DNA of 64,000 nucleotides, from positions 210,234-274,233 of the forward strand of contig NZ_SNZF01000001.1 in assembly GCF_004363725.1 (NCBI RefSeq). Direction: 5' to 3'. Source of the stretch: Aquamicrobium defluvii. GTDB lineage: Bacteria > Pseudomonadota > Alphaproteobacteria > Rhizobiales > Rhizobiaceae. The notes below the pieces were generated by a model. The model saw only the letters and a list, made by a program, of their open reading frames with translations, made no database searches and was not told where the DNA came from. Positions 28,422 through 38,956 of the stretch are shown here, piece by piece (the first letter of the stretch is position 1; every line of letters starts with the position of its first letter). The position numbers and the translations under genes are program-made.

Positions 28422-30563
28422 ATGACCATGCTTTATGTCGTCATCGCCTGCGGCCTGCTTTCTGTCCTTTACGCCATATGGGCGACCAAGTCGGTGCTCG
28501 CCGCCGACCAGGGCAATGCACGCATGCAGGAAATCTCCGCGGCCATCCGCGAGGGCGCGCAGGCTTATCTGGCGCGCCAGTACACCACCATTGCCATCGT
28601 TGGCGTCGTCGTCTTCGTGCTCGCGTGGTGGCTGTTGTCCGCGACCGCCGCGTTCGGTTTCCTGATCGGTGCCGTGCTTTCGGGCGCTGCGGGCTTCATC
28701 GGCATGCATGTGTCCGTCCGGGCGAATGTGCGCACGGCGCAGGCCGCTTCCAACAGCCTCGCCGCGGGTCTCGATATCGCCTTCAAGTCGGGAGCGATCA
28801 CCGGCCTTCTGGTGGCCGGTCTCGCGCTGCTTGGCGTCGCTGTCTATTACTGGGTGCTCACGGGTCCGCTTGGCCATGCGCCGGCCAGCCGCGAGGTGGT
28901 CGATGCGCTTGTGTCGCTCGGTTTCGGCGCTTCGCTGATCTCGATCTTTGCGCGTCTCGGCGGCGGCATCTTCACCAAGGGCGCGGATGTCGGCGGCGAT
29001 CTGGTCGGCAAGGTGGAAGCCGGCATTCCGGAAGACGACCCGCGCAACCCGGCCACCATCGCCGACAACGTGGGCGACAATGTCGGCGACTGCGCCGGCA
29101 TGGCGGCCGATCTGTTCGAGACCTATGCTGTCACCGTGGTCGCCACCATGGTTCTGGCCGCCATCTTCTTCGGCAATGCGCCGAACCTTGGCGACCTGAT
29201 GCTCTATCCGCTGGCGATCTGCGGGGCCTGCATCATCACCTCGATCGTCGGTACCTTCTTCGTCAAGCTCGGCTCGAACGGCTCGATCATGGGCGCGCTC
29301 TACAAGGGGCTGATCGTGACCGGCGTGCTGTCGGTGGCCGGCCTTGCGGTGGCCAACCAGCTGACCATCGGCTGGGGCGAGGTGGGCTCCGTCAACGGCA
29401 TGGTGCTTACCGGCGGCAACCTTTTCGCCTGCGGCCTGATCGGCCTGCTGGTGACGGCGCTGATCGTGGTCATCACCGAATACTACACGGGCACCAACAA
29501 GCGCCCGGTAAACTCGATCGCCCAGGCGTCGGTGACCGGCCACGGGACCAACGTCATCCAGGGGCTCGCGGTGTCGCTGGAATCGACCGCGCTGCCAGCC
29601 ATCGTGATTGTCGGCGGCATCATCGCCACCTTCCAGCTTGCCGGCCTGTTCGGCACCGCGATCGCGGTGACCACCATGCTTGGTCTCGCCGGCATGATCG
29701 TCGCGCTTGATGCCTTCGGTCCGGTTACCGACAATGCCGGCGGTATCGCCGAAATGTCGGGATTGCCGAAGGAAGTGCGACAGTCGACCGACGCGCTCGA
29801 TGCCGTCGGCAACACCACGAAGGCCGTGACCAAGGGCTATGCGATCGGTTCGGCGGGCCTCGGCGCGCTGGTGCTGTTCGCGGCCTACTCGAACGACCTC
29901 AAATATTTTGCCGACAATGCCGACAGGTATCCCTACTTCTCGGATCTCGGTACGGTGTCGTTCGATCTCTCCAATCCCTATGTGGTGGCTGGCCTTATCT
30001 TCGGCGGCCTGATCCCGTATCTGTTCGGCGGCATCGCCATGACGGCGGTCGGTCGCGCGGCGGGCTCGATCGTGGAGGAGGTGCGCAGGCAGTTCCGTGA
30101 GGATCCCGGCATCATGCAGGGCACCTCAAAGCCGAACTATGCCCGTGCGGTCGATATTCTCACCAGGGCAGCCATCAAGGAGATGATCATCCCCTCGCTT
30201 CTGCCGGTGCTTGCGCCGCTGGTGGTATATTTCGGCGTTCTGCTGATCTCCGGCTCCAAGGCTTCGGCCTTCGCGGCGCTCGGCGCCTCGTTGCTCGGCG
30301 TCATCGTCAACGGCCTGTTCGTTGCCATTTCGATGACCTCAGGCGGAGGTGCTTGGGACAATGCCAAGAAGTCGTTTGAGGACGGCTTCACCGACAAGGA
30401 TGGCGTGAAGCACCTCAAGGGTTCCGAAGCGCACAAGGCGTCGGTGACGGGCGATACGGTCGGCGACCCCTACAAGGACACGGCCGGCCCGGCGGTCAAC
30501 CCGGCGATCAAGATCACCAACATCGTGGCGCTGCTGCTGCTGGCAGTTCTGGCGCAGGGCTGA
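28422..30563 (+). CDS. hppA: Membrane proton-translocating pyrophosphatase
   Basis: A 713-residue integral membrane enzyme (about 16 helices) that couples pyrophosphate hydrolysis to H+ pumping. The substrate-site motifs [20 protein letters not shown] and [19 protein letters not shown] are intact. The motif [10 protein letters not shown] has lysine where K+-dependent enzymes have alanine, so this is the K+-independent type usual in alphaproteobacteria. A TTGACC at 28295-28300 is a possible -35 of its promoter. A strong terminator follows. Confidence 0.96.
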   Translation: MTMLYVVIACGLLSVLYAIWATKSVLAADQGNARMQEISAAIREGAQAYLARQYTTIAIVGVVVFVLAWWLLSATAAFGFLIGAVLSGAAGFIGMHVSVRANVRTAQAASNSLAAGLDIAFKSGAITGLLVAGLALLGVAVYYWVLTGPLGHAPASREVVDALVSLGFGASLISIFARLGGGIFTKGADVGGDLVGKVEAGIPEDDPRNPATIADNVGDNVGDCAGMAADLFETYAVTVVATMVLAAIFFGNAPNLGDLMLYPLAICGACIITSIVGTFFVKLGSNGSIMGALYKGLIVTGVLSVAGLAVANQLTIGWGEVGSVNGMVLTGGNLFACGLIGLLVTALIVVITEYYTGTNKRPVNSIAQASVTGHGTNVIQGLAVSLESTALPAIVIVGGIIATFQLAGLFGTAIAVTTMLGLAGMIVALDAFGPVTDNAGGIAEMSGLPKEVRQSTDALDAVGNTTKAVTKGYAIGSAGLGALVLFAAYSNDLKYFADNADRYPYFSDLGTVSFDLSNPYVVAGLIFGGLIPYLFGGIAMTAVGRAAGSIVEEVRRQFREDPGIMQGTSKPNYARAVDILTRAAIKEMIIPSLLPVLAPLVVYFGVLLISGSKASAFAALGASLLGVIVNGLFVAISMTSGGGAWDNAKKSFEDGFTDKDGVKHLKGSEAHKASVTGDTVGDPYKDTAGPAVNPAIKITNIVALLLLAVLAQG

Positions 30564-30584
30564 TTCGATCTTTCCGGAAAAAGA

Positions 30585-30616
30585 AAAACCCGCGGGGAGC
30601 GATCCTCGCGGGTTTT
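30585..30616. terminator. Bidirectional terminator between hppA and bamE
   Basis: AAAACCCGCG (30585-30594) pairs with CGCGGGTTTT (30607-30616), a perfect 10-bp arm with A- and T-runs on the two sides. It serves convergent hppA and bamE. Confidence 0.9.
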
Positions 30617-30647
30617 CGATTGGGGAAAACGTTTCTCCGGGACCGGA

Positions 30648-31184
30648 TCAGTTTCCGCCGCCGATGATGTTGCCGACCTGGCCGGGGCTCATCTTGCCGG
30701 CGCCGCTGATCACTTGAGCGAGGAAGTTCTGGTCCTTGCCGCCGGTTGGGGTGGTACGGCTGATGAAATCGAAGACCTTGCCGTCCTTCAGGCCATAGTT
30801 CGCGATATTGCTGACGCGGCCGTCGGAACCGAAATAGACGGCGAGCACGCTTTGCTCCACCACCTTGGCATTGGCGAAGGCAACCGGCCGCCTGCGGGTC
30901 TGCGAGATGTAATAAAACACCTCATTGTCGAATGTCGCGGTGGTGGAGGGGGTGCCAAGCGCCAGCAGAACCTGCTCGCGGCTCGAACCCACGGGCACCA
31001 TGTCCAGCGATTGCTGGTCGACGACATAACCCTGATGCAGTGTCTCGCCTGGGTTGAGGTCGCCGATCATTTTCGAGCTGTTGCAGGCCGAAAGAGCTGC
31101 CGTGACGGCAATCAGCGACGCAAGCCCGACGGGGCGCGACGAAAATGACGACTTGAATCTTTTCACGCGCAACGACAACTCCAT
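30648..31184 (-). CDS. bamE: Outer-membrane assembly lipoprotein BamE
   Basis: A 178-residue lipoprotein of the SmpA/OmlA (BamE) family, part of the complex that folds beta-barrel proteins. The lipobox ends in LSAC with C34. The core VPVGSSREQVLLALGTPST and FYYISQTRRRPVAF match the family's helix-sheet motif. A glycine-rich tail follows the domain. The start at 31184 gives a basic N-region before the lipobox. It is divergent from the cytochrome c chaperone gene. Confidence 0.9.
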   Translation of the reverse strand: MELSLRVKRFKSSFSSRPVGLASLIAVTAALSACNSSKMIGDLNPGETLHQGYVVDQQSLDMVPVGSSREQVLLALGTPSTTATFDNEVFYYISQTRRRPVAFANAKVVEQSVLAVYFGSDGRVSNIANYGLKDGKVFDFISRTTPTGGKDQNFLAQVISGAGKMSPGQVGNIIGGGN

Positions 31185-31310
31185 CCAATCAGCCTTGCAC
31201 GCCCGCTTGCACGGGGCCGCAAAAGCGGTAAACCAGCTTAGCCGCCGATGCAACACGGCCATTCAACAAACAAGGCCCAAACCGCCGGGGCCGTGGGAGA
31301 CCACTTTTTC

Positions 31311-31856
31311 ATGTTCAAGCGTCTGTTCGGCGCCAGGAGCCAGACAAACCGCGAAGTCACCGATGCGCTCTACGAGCAAATCGTGGCAGCCGCGCGGCAG
31401 CCATATTTCTATTCGCACTGGAATGTTCCCGACACCCCGCTCGGGCGCTTCGAGATGCTGTCGCTGCACGTGTTCCTCCTCCAGCACCGCCTGCACGGTA
31501 CGCAGGGAAAGGCGCACGACATCGCCCAGGTGCTGATCGACGAATTTTTTCTCGATGTCGACCATTCGCTGCGCGAGCTCGGCATCAGCGACGTCGGTGT
31601 GCCGAAGCGCATGAAGCGGCTGGCCAGGATGTATTACGGGCGCACCGCAGCCTACGCGGACGCTCTGGAGCGTCAGGACGATGGAGCGCTGGTGGCTGCG
31701 CTCGGCCGCAACATACGTCCGGACGAGGAATGGCTCGAATCGCCCAGGCTTACCACCTATGTAAAGATGGCTGTCCAGAATCTCTCCGCGCAGGATCTGG
31801 ACGCCATCTGCGCCGGTTCGGTGAAATTTCCGCGCGCCGGCGAGCAGGGACAATAA
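31311..31856 (+). CDS. Ubiquinol-cytochrome c chaperone family protein
   Basis: A 181-residue protein of the CBP3/UQCC1 family, whose mitochondrial members help assemble the bc1 complex. Family pieces are PYFYSHWNVPDTPLGRFEML, LIDEFFLDVDHSLRELG and VPKRMKRLARMYYGR. ATG 31311 is chosen at the conserved MFKRLFG start. It leads the block with DUF177, plsX, fabH and ihfA. Confidence 0.92.
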   Translation: MFKRLFGARSQTNREVTDALYEQIVAAARQPYFYSHWNVPDTPLGRFEMLSLHVFLLQHRLHGTQGKAHDIAQVLIDEFFLDVDHSLRELGISDVGVPKRMKRLARMYYGRTAAYADALERQDDGALVAALGRNIRPDEEWLESPRLTTYVKMAVQNLSAQDLDAICAGSVKFPRAGEQGQ

Positions 31857-31857
31857 A

Positions 31858-32400
31858 ATGAAAGATGCCGAAGCCACGAGCCCCGTTTCCTTCGAGGTCC
31901 ATGTCGCGCGCCTGCCGCAGAAGGGGCTGCCTGTTGTTGTCGAGGCCGATGAGGCGCAGCGCAGGGCACTGGCTGCGGCGCACGGATTGTTTTCCGTTGA
32001 AAGCTACAGGGCCGAGATGCTGGTCACTGCCTGGAAGCGCAGTGGCGTGAAGGTTTCGGGCCATGTCGTCGCCGACATCACGCAGTCATGCGTGGTCACG
32101 CTCCAGCCTGTAGCTGCCCGTATCGACGAGGCGGTCGAGGGCGTATTCCTGCCACAGGATTCCAAACTTGCCCGCTTCGATCAGAACGGAGAGATGCTGC
32201 TCGACTCGGAAGGTCCCGACAGCCCCGAGCTATTCACCGGCGACACCATCGACGTTGGTGCGCTGGCGGAGGAATTTTTCGGCCTCGCCATCGATCCCTA
32301 TCCGCGCAAGGCCGGCGCCACTCTCGACACCTCTTCGCTGGACGGGCCGGAGGAAAACGAGTTCCAGAAAAAACTGCGTGGCCTTCTCGGAAAAGTCTGA
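31858..32400 (+). CDS. DUF177/YceD family protein
   Basis: A 180-residue protein with the YceD family core, including VSGHVVADITQSCVVTLQP and the acidic strand IDVGALAEEFFGLAIDPYPR. In many bacteria YceD is involved in 23S rRNA/ribosome assembly and lies next to rpmF; here rpmF is absent and plsX follows after 102 bases. It starts just after the preceding stop. Confidence 0.88.
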   Translation: MKDAEATSPVSFEVHVARLPQKGLPVVVEADEAQRRALAAAHGLFSVESYRAEMLVTAWKRSGVKVSGHVVADITQSCVVTLQPVAARIDEAVEGVFLPQDSKLARFDQNGEMLLDSEGPDSPELFTGDTIDVGALAEEFFGLAIDPYPRKAGATLDTSSLDGPEENEFQKKLRGLLGKV

Positions 32401-32502
32401 AAGCCGCGCCATATCGCAAAAGCCAGTTGTGCGGCGGAGCAAAACCGCTATTTTCGCCGGAATTTCGGCCAGCCGACAAACTAGCAGTGAGATAAAGACG
32501 GC

Positions 32503-33573
32503 GTGATCAGAATCTCGATCGATGCGATGGGCGGAGATCATGGCGCGAGCGTGGTGATCCCCGCGCTGGCAGCCGTGGCTACCCGGCGTCCGGAAATCAA
32601 GTTCATCATCTATGGTCGCGAGGATGCCGTCCGTCCGGAACTGGCGAAATTTCCGGCCCTGTCCGGCTCCAGCGAGTTCGTTCATTGCGAGGTCGCGGTC
32701 CAGATGGACGACAAGCCGAGCCAGGCCCTGCGCCATGGACGCGGAACGTCGTCGATGTGGAACGCCATCGAGGCGGTGAAGAACGGGCAGGCGGATGCCT
32801 GCATCTCGGCCGGCAATACCGGTGCCCTGATGGCGATGGCGAAATTCTGCCTGCGCACCATGGCCAGCGTCGACCGCCCGGCCATCGCCGCAATCTGGCC
32901 CAATCTTCGCAGCGAGAGCGTCGTTCTCGATGTCGGAGCGACCATTGGCGGCGATGCACAGCAACTCGTCGATTTTGCGATTCTGGGCACCGGAATGGCC
33001 CGTGCTCTGTTCGGCATCGAGCGCCCGAGCGTGGGCCTGCTCAACGTCGGCGTCGAAGAGGTCAAGGGACAGGAAGAGGTCAAGGAGGCCGGGCGCATGC
33101 TGCGCGAGGCAGAGCTTTCCTCGCTCGACTATCGCGGCTTCGTCGAGGGCGACGATATCGGCAAGGGTACGGTCGACGTTGTGGTCACCGAGGGCTTTGC
33201 CGGCAACATCGCGCTCAAGACGGCTGAGGGCACGGCCCGCCAGATCGCCGGCTATCTGAAGGCCGCGATGGGGCGCACGCTGATGGCGCGCATCGGCTAT
33301 ATCTTTGCCAGGGGGGCTTTCAACCAGTTGCGCGAGAAGATGGATGTCAGCCGTTCCAATGGCGGCGTGTTCCTGGGGCTCAACGGCATCGTGGTGAAAA
33401 GCCATGGCGGCGCCGATTCGGCGGGGTTTGCGGCAGCTGTCGAGCTTGGTTATGACATGGTCCGCAACAAGCTGCTCGACCGCGTTCAGGCCGATATCGA
33501 TCTTTTCCATGCACGCAACCGCCAAGGCCAGACGACGCAGGCCAATGTCGTAAAGACCGACGAAGAAGGATAA
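32503..33573 (+). CDS. plsX: Phosphate acyltransferase PlsX
   Basis: A 356-residue enzyme making acyl-phosphate from acyl-ACP for phospholipid synthesis. It has the family start [11 protein letters not shown], the [11 protein letters not shown] motif and [20 protein letters not shown] 32503 is the start. It is followed 4 bases later by fabH, a conserved pairing that links phospholipid and fatty-acid synthesis. Confidence 0.96.
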   Translation: MIRISIDAMGGDHGASVVIPALAAVATRRPEIKFIIYGREDAVRPELAKFPALSGSSEFVHCEVAVQMDDKPSQALRHGRGTSSMWNAIEAVKNGQADACISAGNTGALMAMAKFCLRTMASVDRPAIAAIWPNLRSESVVLDVGATIGGDAQQLVDFAILGTGMARALFGIERPSVGLLNVGVEEVKGQEEVKEAGRMLREAELSSLDYRGFVEGDDIGKGTVDVVVTEGFAGNIALKTAEGTARQIAGYLKAAMGRTLMARIGYIFARGAFNQLREKMDVSRSNGGVFLGLNGIVVKSHGGADSAGFAAAVELGYDMVRNKLLDRVQADIDLFHARNRQGQTTQANVVKTDEEG

Positions 33574-33577
33574 GACC

Positions 33578-34549
33578 TTGATCAGATCAGTTGTGCGCGG
33601 CACCGGTTCGGCCTTGCCCCGTCGCGTCATGAAGAATGCCGAGTTCGAGGGTAGGCTGGAAACCTCCGACGAGTGGATCGCACAACGCACCGGCATCCGA
33701 CAGCGCTACATCGCTGCGGAGGATGAGACGACGGCGTCGCTGGGCGAGGCGGCTGCCCGCGCCGCACTGGCCAATGCCGGGCTCACCCCGGACGATATCG
33801 ACCTCATCGTGCTGGCGACATCGACGCCGAACAATACCTTTCCCGCCACGGCCGTCGAAATCCAGAGCCGGCTCGGCATGCATCACGGCTTCGCCTTCGA
33901 CATGCAGGCCGTGTGCTCCGGCTTCGTCTATGCCGTCACCACGGCGGATGCCTACATTCGCGGCGGGCTTTCCAAAAGGGCGCTGGTCATCGGTTCGGAG
34001 ACCTTCTCGCGCCTGCTCGACTGGAACGATCGCACGACCTGCGTTCTGTTCGGCGACGGCGCCGGCGCCATCGTTCTCGAGGCGGGCGAAGGCGAGGGCA
34101 CCATCGCAGATCGCGGCGTGCTGGCTGCGGCGCTGCGCTCCGATGGACAGCACAAGGAAAAGCTCTATGTCGATGGAGGCGTTTCCACCACCGGCACCGT
34201 CGGTCATCTCAAGATGGAAGGCCGTGAGGTCTTCAAGCATGCGGTTGGCATGATCACCGACGTGATCGAGGCGACGTTCTCACAGGCTGGAATCACCGCG
34301 GAAGATATCGACTGGTTCGTGCCGCATCAGGCCAACAAGCGCATCATAGATGCTTCGGCGAAGAAGCTTGGCATCGCCGAGGAAAAGGTTGTCATCACCG
34401 TCGACCAGCATGGCAATACCTCGGCCGCGTCGGTGCCGCTGGCGCTTTCCGTGGCCGTCGCGGACGGGCGCATCAGGCGCGGCGATCTTGTCCTGCTGGA
34501 GGCGATGGGAGGCGGTTTCACCTGGGGCGCGGTGCTGCTGCGCTGGTAG
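33578..34549 (+). CDS. fabH: Beta-ketoacyl-ACP synthase III
   Basis: A 323-residue thiolase-fold enzyme that starts fatty-acid chains from acetyl-CoA and malonyl-ACP. The catalytic triad is complete: C113 (AVCSGF), H250 (VPHQANKRI) and N280 (HGNTSAAS). Translation starts at TTG 33578, directly after plsX; the sequence [10 protein letters not shown] fits the family N-terminus. Confidence 0.96.
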   Translation: MIRSVVRGTGSALPRRVMKNAEFEGRLETSDEWIAQRTGIRQRYIAAEDETTASLGEAAARAALANAGLTPDDIDLIVLATSTPNNTFPATAVEIQSRLGMHHGFAFDMQAVCSGFVYAVTTADAYIRGGLSKRALVIGSETFSRLLDWNDRTTCVLFGDGAGAIVLEAGEGEGTIADRGVLAAALRSDGQHKEKLYVDGGVSTTGTVGHLKMEGREVFKHAVGMITDVIEATFSQAGITAEDIDWFVPHQANKRIIDASAKKLGIAEEKVVITVDQHGNTSAASVPLALSVAVADGRIRRGDLVLLEAMGGGFTWGAVLLRW

Positions 34550-34577
34550 GCCGTGCAATTGCCTGATCCAAACGGTC

Positions 34578-34606
34578 TTGACCTTTACGGATCAATTACT
34601 TAGGCT
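34578..34606 (+). promoter_or_regulatory. Candidate promoter of ihfA
   Basis: TTGACC (34578-34583), 17 bases, then TAGGCT (34601-34606). The -35 box matches well and the -10 only partly. It lies 48 bases before the ihfA start in the gap after fabH. Confidence 0.4.
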
Positions 34607-34653
34607 CCGCCGTCGTTTCTGGTGGTCATTGTTTTAACGGATTGGACGGACGC

Positions 34654-34974
34654 ATGGGGGGAAAGACGCTTACGCGCGCCGACCTTGCCGAGGCTGTTTA
34701 CCGAAAGGTCGGCCTGTCGAGGACCGAATCGGCCGAGCTGGTCGAGGCTGTTCTCAATGAAATCTGCGAGGCGATCGTGCGCGGTGAAACCGTGAAACTG
34801 TCCTCCTTCGCCACCTTTCAGGTGCGCTCGAAGAACGAGCGGATCGGCCGCAATCCCAAGACCGGCGAGGAGGTTCCCATCCTTCCGCGCCGGGTGATGA
34901 CCTTCAAGGCGTCCAATGTGCTGAAGAGCCGCATTCTGCGTTCGCACCAGAATCGCGGAAAAGGCGGCAAGTAG
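34654..34974 (+). CDS. ihfA: Integration host factor alpha subunit
   Basis: A 106-residue HU/IHF-family DNA-bending protein. It has the N-terminal [18 protein letters not shown], the conserved [25 protein letters not shown] core with [12 protein letters not shown] on the DNA-contacting arm, and a basic tail. ATG 34654 is preferred over an in-frame TTG four codons earlier. The next gene is merR-like, an order conserved in Rhizobiales. Confidence 0.94.
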   Translation: MGGKTLTRADLAEAVYRKVGLSRTESAELVEAVLNEICEAIVRGETVKLSSFATFQVRSKNERIGRNPKTGEEVPILPRRVMTFKASNVLKSRILRSHQNRGKGGK

Positions 34975-35165
34975 GCCAGTCGAGCCCGAAAGTTCCGGAT
35001 AGGGATCCCGCTGCCGCCGGCACACTTGAATATTGGCGCATAAACGGCTGGAATAAGTCCCGGTTCAGGTGTCCGTTGCCAAAACGATTCGTGCGGCCTG
35101 CCTGAACGCCGGATAGCGCCATCGTCGCGCATCCTGTCCGCTTACGTGTTTTGCGAGGATCGGCC

Positions 35166-35708
35166 ATGGAAAAGAGCCCCGACGCCTTTCGCACCATCAG
35201 CGAGGTCGCGGAAGAACTGGACCTTCCGCAGCATGTTCTGCGCTTCTGGGAAACGCGCTTCAACCAGATCAAGCCGATGAAGCGCGGCGGCGGCCGCCGC
35301 TATTACAGGCCGCAGGATGTCGAGCTCATAAAGGGCATCCGGCACATGCTTTACGATCAGGGTTATACGATCAAGGGCGTGCAGAAACTGCTGCGCGAAA
35401 ACGGCAACCAGTTTCTGGTGGCGATCGGCAATGGCGACCTTGCCGCGGTGGAAGCCATTGCGCAGCGCAGGCAGGCCGACGCTGTGGAACTTACCCCCGC
35501 TGCACAGCCGCGCGCGGGGGATGAGGAGCAACTTGTGGGCCAGCCCAGGGCCAAGCCCAGCCGCCGCTTCTTCGGCCTCGGCAAGGCCGATGACGAGGGG
35601 CCGGTTCAGGCCGATGGGGGCAGGCTGTCACGCGACAACCGCGCCTTGCTGCAGGAGGCGCTCTTCGATCTTCTGGAGTGCAAGCGGCTTCTGGATCAGG
35701 TGCGCTGA
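35166..35708 (+). CDS. MerR-family transcriptional regulator
   Basis: A 180-residue protein with a MerR helix-turn-helix at the N-terminus ([20 protein letters not shown] and FWETRF, about 7-32) and the wing region [15 protein letters not shown]. The C-terminal half is low-complexity and ends in a short helix ([15 protein letters not shown]), without metal-binding cysteine patterns. It resembles the MlrA/SkgA-like group paired with ihfA. Effector and targets are unknown. Confidence 0.85.
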   Translation: MEKSPDAFRTISEVAEELDLPQHVLRFWETRFNQIKPMKRGGGRRYYRPQDVELIKGIRHMLYDQGYTIKGVQKLLRENGNQFLVAIGNGDLAAVEAIAQRRQADAVELTPAAQPRAGDEEQLVGQPRAKPSRRFFGLGKADDEGPVQADGGRLSRDNRALLQEALFDLLECKRLLDQVR

Positions 35709-35849
35709 CAGGCGGAGCCCGCGTTTCATGGCATCTTGCCGTTGCCATGGTGCCAGGGCGATCTGTTCCGCCTGAACCGCGTATGGTGGTGGAACCAAAA
35801 GGCCGGCCCACCGTTTTCCCTCTTTGGTTTTGTAAAAGAAGGAAACAGC

Positions 35850-36173
35850 ATGGCGTCGTTTTTGTCCCTGTCCGACAAGGACCTCGAGAAGCAGGTCGCG
35901 CAACTCTCCAAAGAGCTCGCTTCCCTGAAGAAGCAGCTTTCGAAGCGCGGTCATCATTATTATGAGGAGGGTCGCGAAGCGCTGGCCGACTATCGCGACA
36001 CCATTTCCGATTACTACGACGAGATTTCCGGACGGATCGGCGACCACATGCCCGATCTGCGCAGGAAGGCGCGGGTCATCGAAAACACGGCCCGTGAGCA
36101 TCCGGCGGCCGCAGCGGCCGTGGGTCTGATCATTGTCGGCCTCGCTGTCTCGCTACTTTTTGGCAGGCGGTGA
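35850..36173 (+). CDS. Small protein with C-terminal membrane helix
   Basis: A 107-residue protein with a coiled-coil N-terminal half (DKDLEKQVAQLSKELASLKK, about 9-28), a charged middle with several tyrosines, and a C-terminal membrane helix (HPAAAAAVGLIIVGLAVSLL). The architecture resembles the DUF883/ElaB-YqjD group of membrane-tail ribosome-associated proteins, but sequence identity cannot be judged. ATG 35850 follows AGAAGG. It lies just before tRNA-Pro. Confidence 0.75.
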   Translation: MASFLSLSDKDLEKQVAQLSKELASLKKQLSKRGHHYYEEGREALADYRDTISDYYDEISGRIGDHMPDLRRKARVIENTAREHPAAAAAVGLIIVGLAVSLLFGRR

Positions 36174-36230
36174 ACTGTCCGTTCCGGCCGCTTCGGCGGC
36201 CGGACCTGCCATGATGCATTCTGGAAAAAA

Positions 36231-36307
<77 letters not shown>

Positions 36308-36548
36308 AACCGGGAGAAGCCTTATATTCTGCGCACTTGGCGCGCAAGGGCTAAAACGCCTCAAAAGAACATAAGCCGATCATTTGCAGTGAATTGAGTG
36401 GTTCGCAGCGGAGGGCCTTGCGGTCGCTGCTGCTGAACTTCAATTAGGTCCACAATCTGCAAGCTATCGCCGCCATAGGATAGCCTGTGATCGCAGGCAC
36501 GAAACATGGGGGCCCGCTGCAAATCCGATGTTCCGGCCACGCAAATAG

Positions 36549-37139
36549 CTATCTGGTCTTCATCTCGATACGAGGCGCGAAGCGGACATTGCGAATCTCG
36601 CTTTTCATCGTTTCGTTCCTGTAATTCAGCAGTGCCACCACCCGAACGAAGCGGGTGCCCGGATGGAACTGGTTGTGGTTCTCGTTGCCTTGTCCGCTGA
36701 TCACGCCGGACACCGTCGCCCATCCGCGCGCGGGAACGAGGTAGTAGTTGTTGGCTGCCGCGTACCGGTTGGGACCGGGTTTTGAAGTCAGCCTTTGCTT
36801 TTTTTCATCGTAACCGATCACACCCAGATAGGTGACAGCGCCGGCCGCCTCGTCTCCGTTCGCGGCGAAGCTGCGTATTTCGCCCGACAGATCGTATGTC
36901 AGGGAAGGGTCCACGGGTATCATTCCCGACGTGATCATGGTCGGTCCGCTGCCGGACATGACCCCGGCGCTGTCTGTAGCAAGCTGTTTTTCTGCGGCCG
37001 GGTCCGGCCCGGCATTCGTCCTTGTCGTGAGCCAGCCCGCCTGCATGGCAATGAGACATACGATCCCTGTAACCGCCAGCACCGACAACAGGATGCGTCC
37101 GTAAAATCTCAGGGCGAGAAGGAAAGCTGCATTATGCAT
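36549..37139 (-). CDS. Membrane-anchored hypothetical protein, EPS locus
   Basis: A 196-residue protein with one N-terminal membrane helix (about 14-36, RILLSVLAVTGIVCLIAM), then an extracytoplasmic beta-rich domain with pieces PVDPSLTYDLSGEIRSF, WATVSGVISGQG and FVRVVALLNYRN. The domain looks like a carbohydrate-binding-type sandwich, but I recognise no named family. ATG 37139 is chosen because it leads directly into the helix. It lies 166 bases after the sugar transferase gene on the same strand and may serve the same polysaccharide pathway. Confidence 0.7.
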   Translation of the reverse strand: MHNAAFLLALRFYGRILLSVLAVTGIVCLIAMQAGWLTTRTNAGPDPAAEKQLATDSAGVMSGSGPTMITSGMIPVDPSLTYDLSGEIRSFAANGDEAAGAVTYLGVIGYDEKKQRLTSKPGPNRYAAANNYYLVPARGWATVSGVISGQGNENHNQFHPGTRFVRVVALLNYRNETMKSEIRNVRFAPRIEMKTR

Positions 37140-37305
37140 GGGTGGCACTGTAAAACCTTCGGACGGCTTTTGGCGAGGCAATCGCAACGACCGGGCACAT
37201 GGTCGGGAGATGCCTGCGGAACAGGACACCTGACCGGAAAATGTGGCGACTATCCGGACAGCGCAGCCGGGGCCCGGTTCAGAAAGGCCCTGATCGTGGC
37301 GACGC

Positions 37306-38841
37306 TCAGTAGGCGTTTTCCGTGTTGAGCAGGCGGATCGGCGTCAACAGCAGGATTTTCAGGTCGAACAGCAGAGACCAGTTCTCGATATAGTAAAGAT
37401 CGAATTCCGTGCGCATGCGGATCTTCTCGTCCGTGTCCATCTCGCCGCGCCAGCCATTGATCTGCGCCCAGCCGGTGACCCCCGGCTTGACCTTGTGGCG
37501 GGCAAAGTAGCCGTCCACCACTTCCGCGTAGAGCAGATTGTGCGACTGGGCGGCAACGGCATGAGGGCGCGGCCCCACCAGCGAGAGCGATCCCAGCAGG
37601 GCATTGAAGAACTGGGGCAATTCGTCGATCGAGGTCTTGCGGATGAAGCGCCCGACGCGGGTCACCCGCGGGTCGTTGCGGGTCACGGTCTTCCTGGCGG
37701 ACGGATCCGACTGGTCGGCATACATGGAACGGAACTTGTAGACCTCGATGACCTCGTTGTTGAAACCGTGCCGCTTCTGCCTGAACAGCAGAGGGCCTTT
37801 CGAATCCAGCTTGATGGCTATAGCGGTCGCGATCATGATCGGGGAGAACAGCAGGATGCCGATCATGCTGAAGACAATATCGAAGGCACGCTTGGCGACC
37901 GAATCCCAGCCGTTGATTGGCTTGTCGAAAATGTCGAGCAGGGGGACCGAGCCGATGTAGGAATAGGCCCGGGGCCGGAACTGCAGGGAGCTGGACTGGG
38001 CCGAAAGCCTGATGTCGACAGGCAGAACCCACAGTTTCTTGAGCAGTTGCAGAACCCGCTGCTCGGCGGTTATCGGCAAGGAGACGATCAGCAGGTCGAT
38101 GCGTGCAATGCGTGCGAACTCGATCAGTTCGGAAATCGTGCCGAGCTTCGGATAGCCCGCCACGATGGGCGGAGAGCGCTTGTCGTCGCGATCATCGAAG
38201 ATGCCGCAGATGCGTATGTCGTTATAGGGCTGCTGCTCGATTGCGCGGATAAGGTTCTCGGCCGCCTTGCCGCCACCGACGATGACCGCACGGCGCTCCA
38301 TGCGCCCATTGCGTGCCCAGCGGCGGATCAGCCGCGCCACGATCAGGCGCAATGTGAAACTGGAGGCGAAGCCCGTCACGAACCACACGCCGAACATCAG
38401 GCGCGAAAAATCGGCGCCCACCTTGAGCATGAAGGCGGTCAGCGCCATCAGCGCGAAGGTGCCGGCCCATACCAGGAGAATGCGGGAGAAGGTGGCGAAG
38501 GGGCGCATCAGCGCCGCCACCTGATAGCAATCGCTGAACTCCAGGAAGGCAACCGCTATGGCGGACCCGGCTGCTATGACAACGTAATATTGCCAGTCTG
38601 CGAGATCGAAGGGCCCGACAAGGAACCAGTAGACGACAAGGCCCGACAGCATCAGGACGGCGAATTCAAGTATGCGCAGCGTGCCGCTCACCATTACCGG
38701 GGTAACGGTATCGTTGCCGAGCTGAGAGGCCACCTGTCTCGCCATTTCGTTCAGCACAGACGGCCGCTCCCCGGCAGGGGATGCCTGAAGTTCTTGCGCT
38801 GCTTCCGGCGAGAAGCGTTTGGCAGGATCGATATCGTTCAT
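37306..38841 (-). CDS. Undecaprenyl-phosphate sugar phosphotransferase
   Basis: A 511-residue polyisoprenyl-phosphate hexose-1-phosphate transferase (WcaJ/PssY type), which starts polysaccharide repeat units. About four or five helices occur in the first 190 residues. A CoA-binding-like domain follows (RRAVIVGGGKAAENLIRAI), then one helix (KRAFDIVFSMIGILLFSP) and the catalytic bacterial sugar-transferase domain with EVYKFRSMYADQSD, TSIDELPQFFNALLG and VKPGVTGWAQINGWRGE. ATG 38841 is preferred over TTG 38862. The wza-like gene lies upstream on the same strand. Confidence 0.92.
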   Translation of the reverse strand: MNDIDPAKRFSPEAAQELQASPAGERPSVLNEMARQVASQLGNDTVTPVMVSGTLRILEFAVLMLSGLVVYWFLVGPFDLADWQYYVVIAAGSAIAVAFLEFSDCYQVAALMRPFATFSRILLVWAGTFALMALTAFMLKVGADFSRLMFGVWFVTGFASSFTLRLIVARLIRRWARNGRMERRAVIVGGGKAAENLIRAIEQQPYNDIRICGIFDDRDDKRSPPIVAGYPKLGTISELIEFARIARIDLLIVSLPITAEQRVLQLLKKLWVLPVDIRLSAQSSSLQFRPRAYSYIGSVPLLDIFDKPINGWDSVAKRAFDIVFSMIGILLFSPIMIATAIAIKLDSKGPLLFRQKRHGFNNEVIEVYKFRSMYADQSDPSARKTVTRNDPRVTRVGRFIRKTSIDELPQFFNALLGSLSLVGPRPHAVAAQSHNLLYAEVVDGYFARHKVKPGVTGWAQINGWRGEMDTDEKIRMRTEFDLYYIENWSLLFDLKILLLTPIRLLNTENAY

Positions 38842-38956
38842 GATCAGCCTGTCGGTTCCCAAACTGCTTAGCGGGCGAGAGCTAAGAAACCGTTCAGGTC
38901 GAAAGCTAGTTTGTCGCTATCGCACAGGCAAGAACAGGCTGTGTCGTTCCGGCCGG

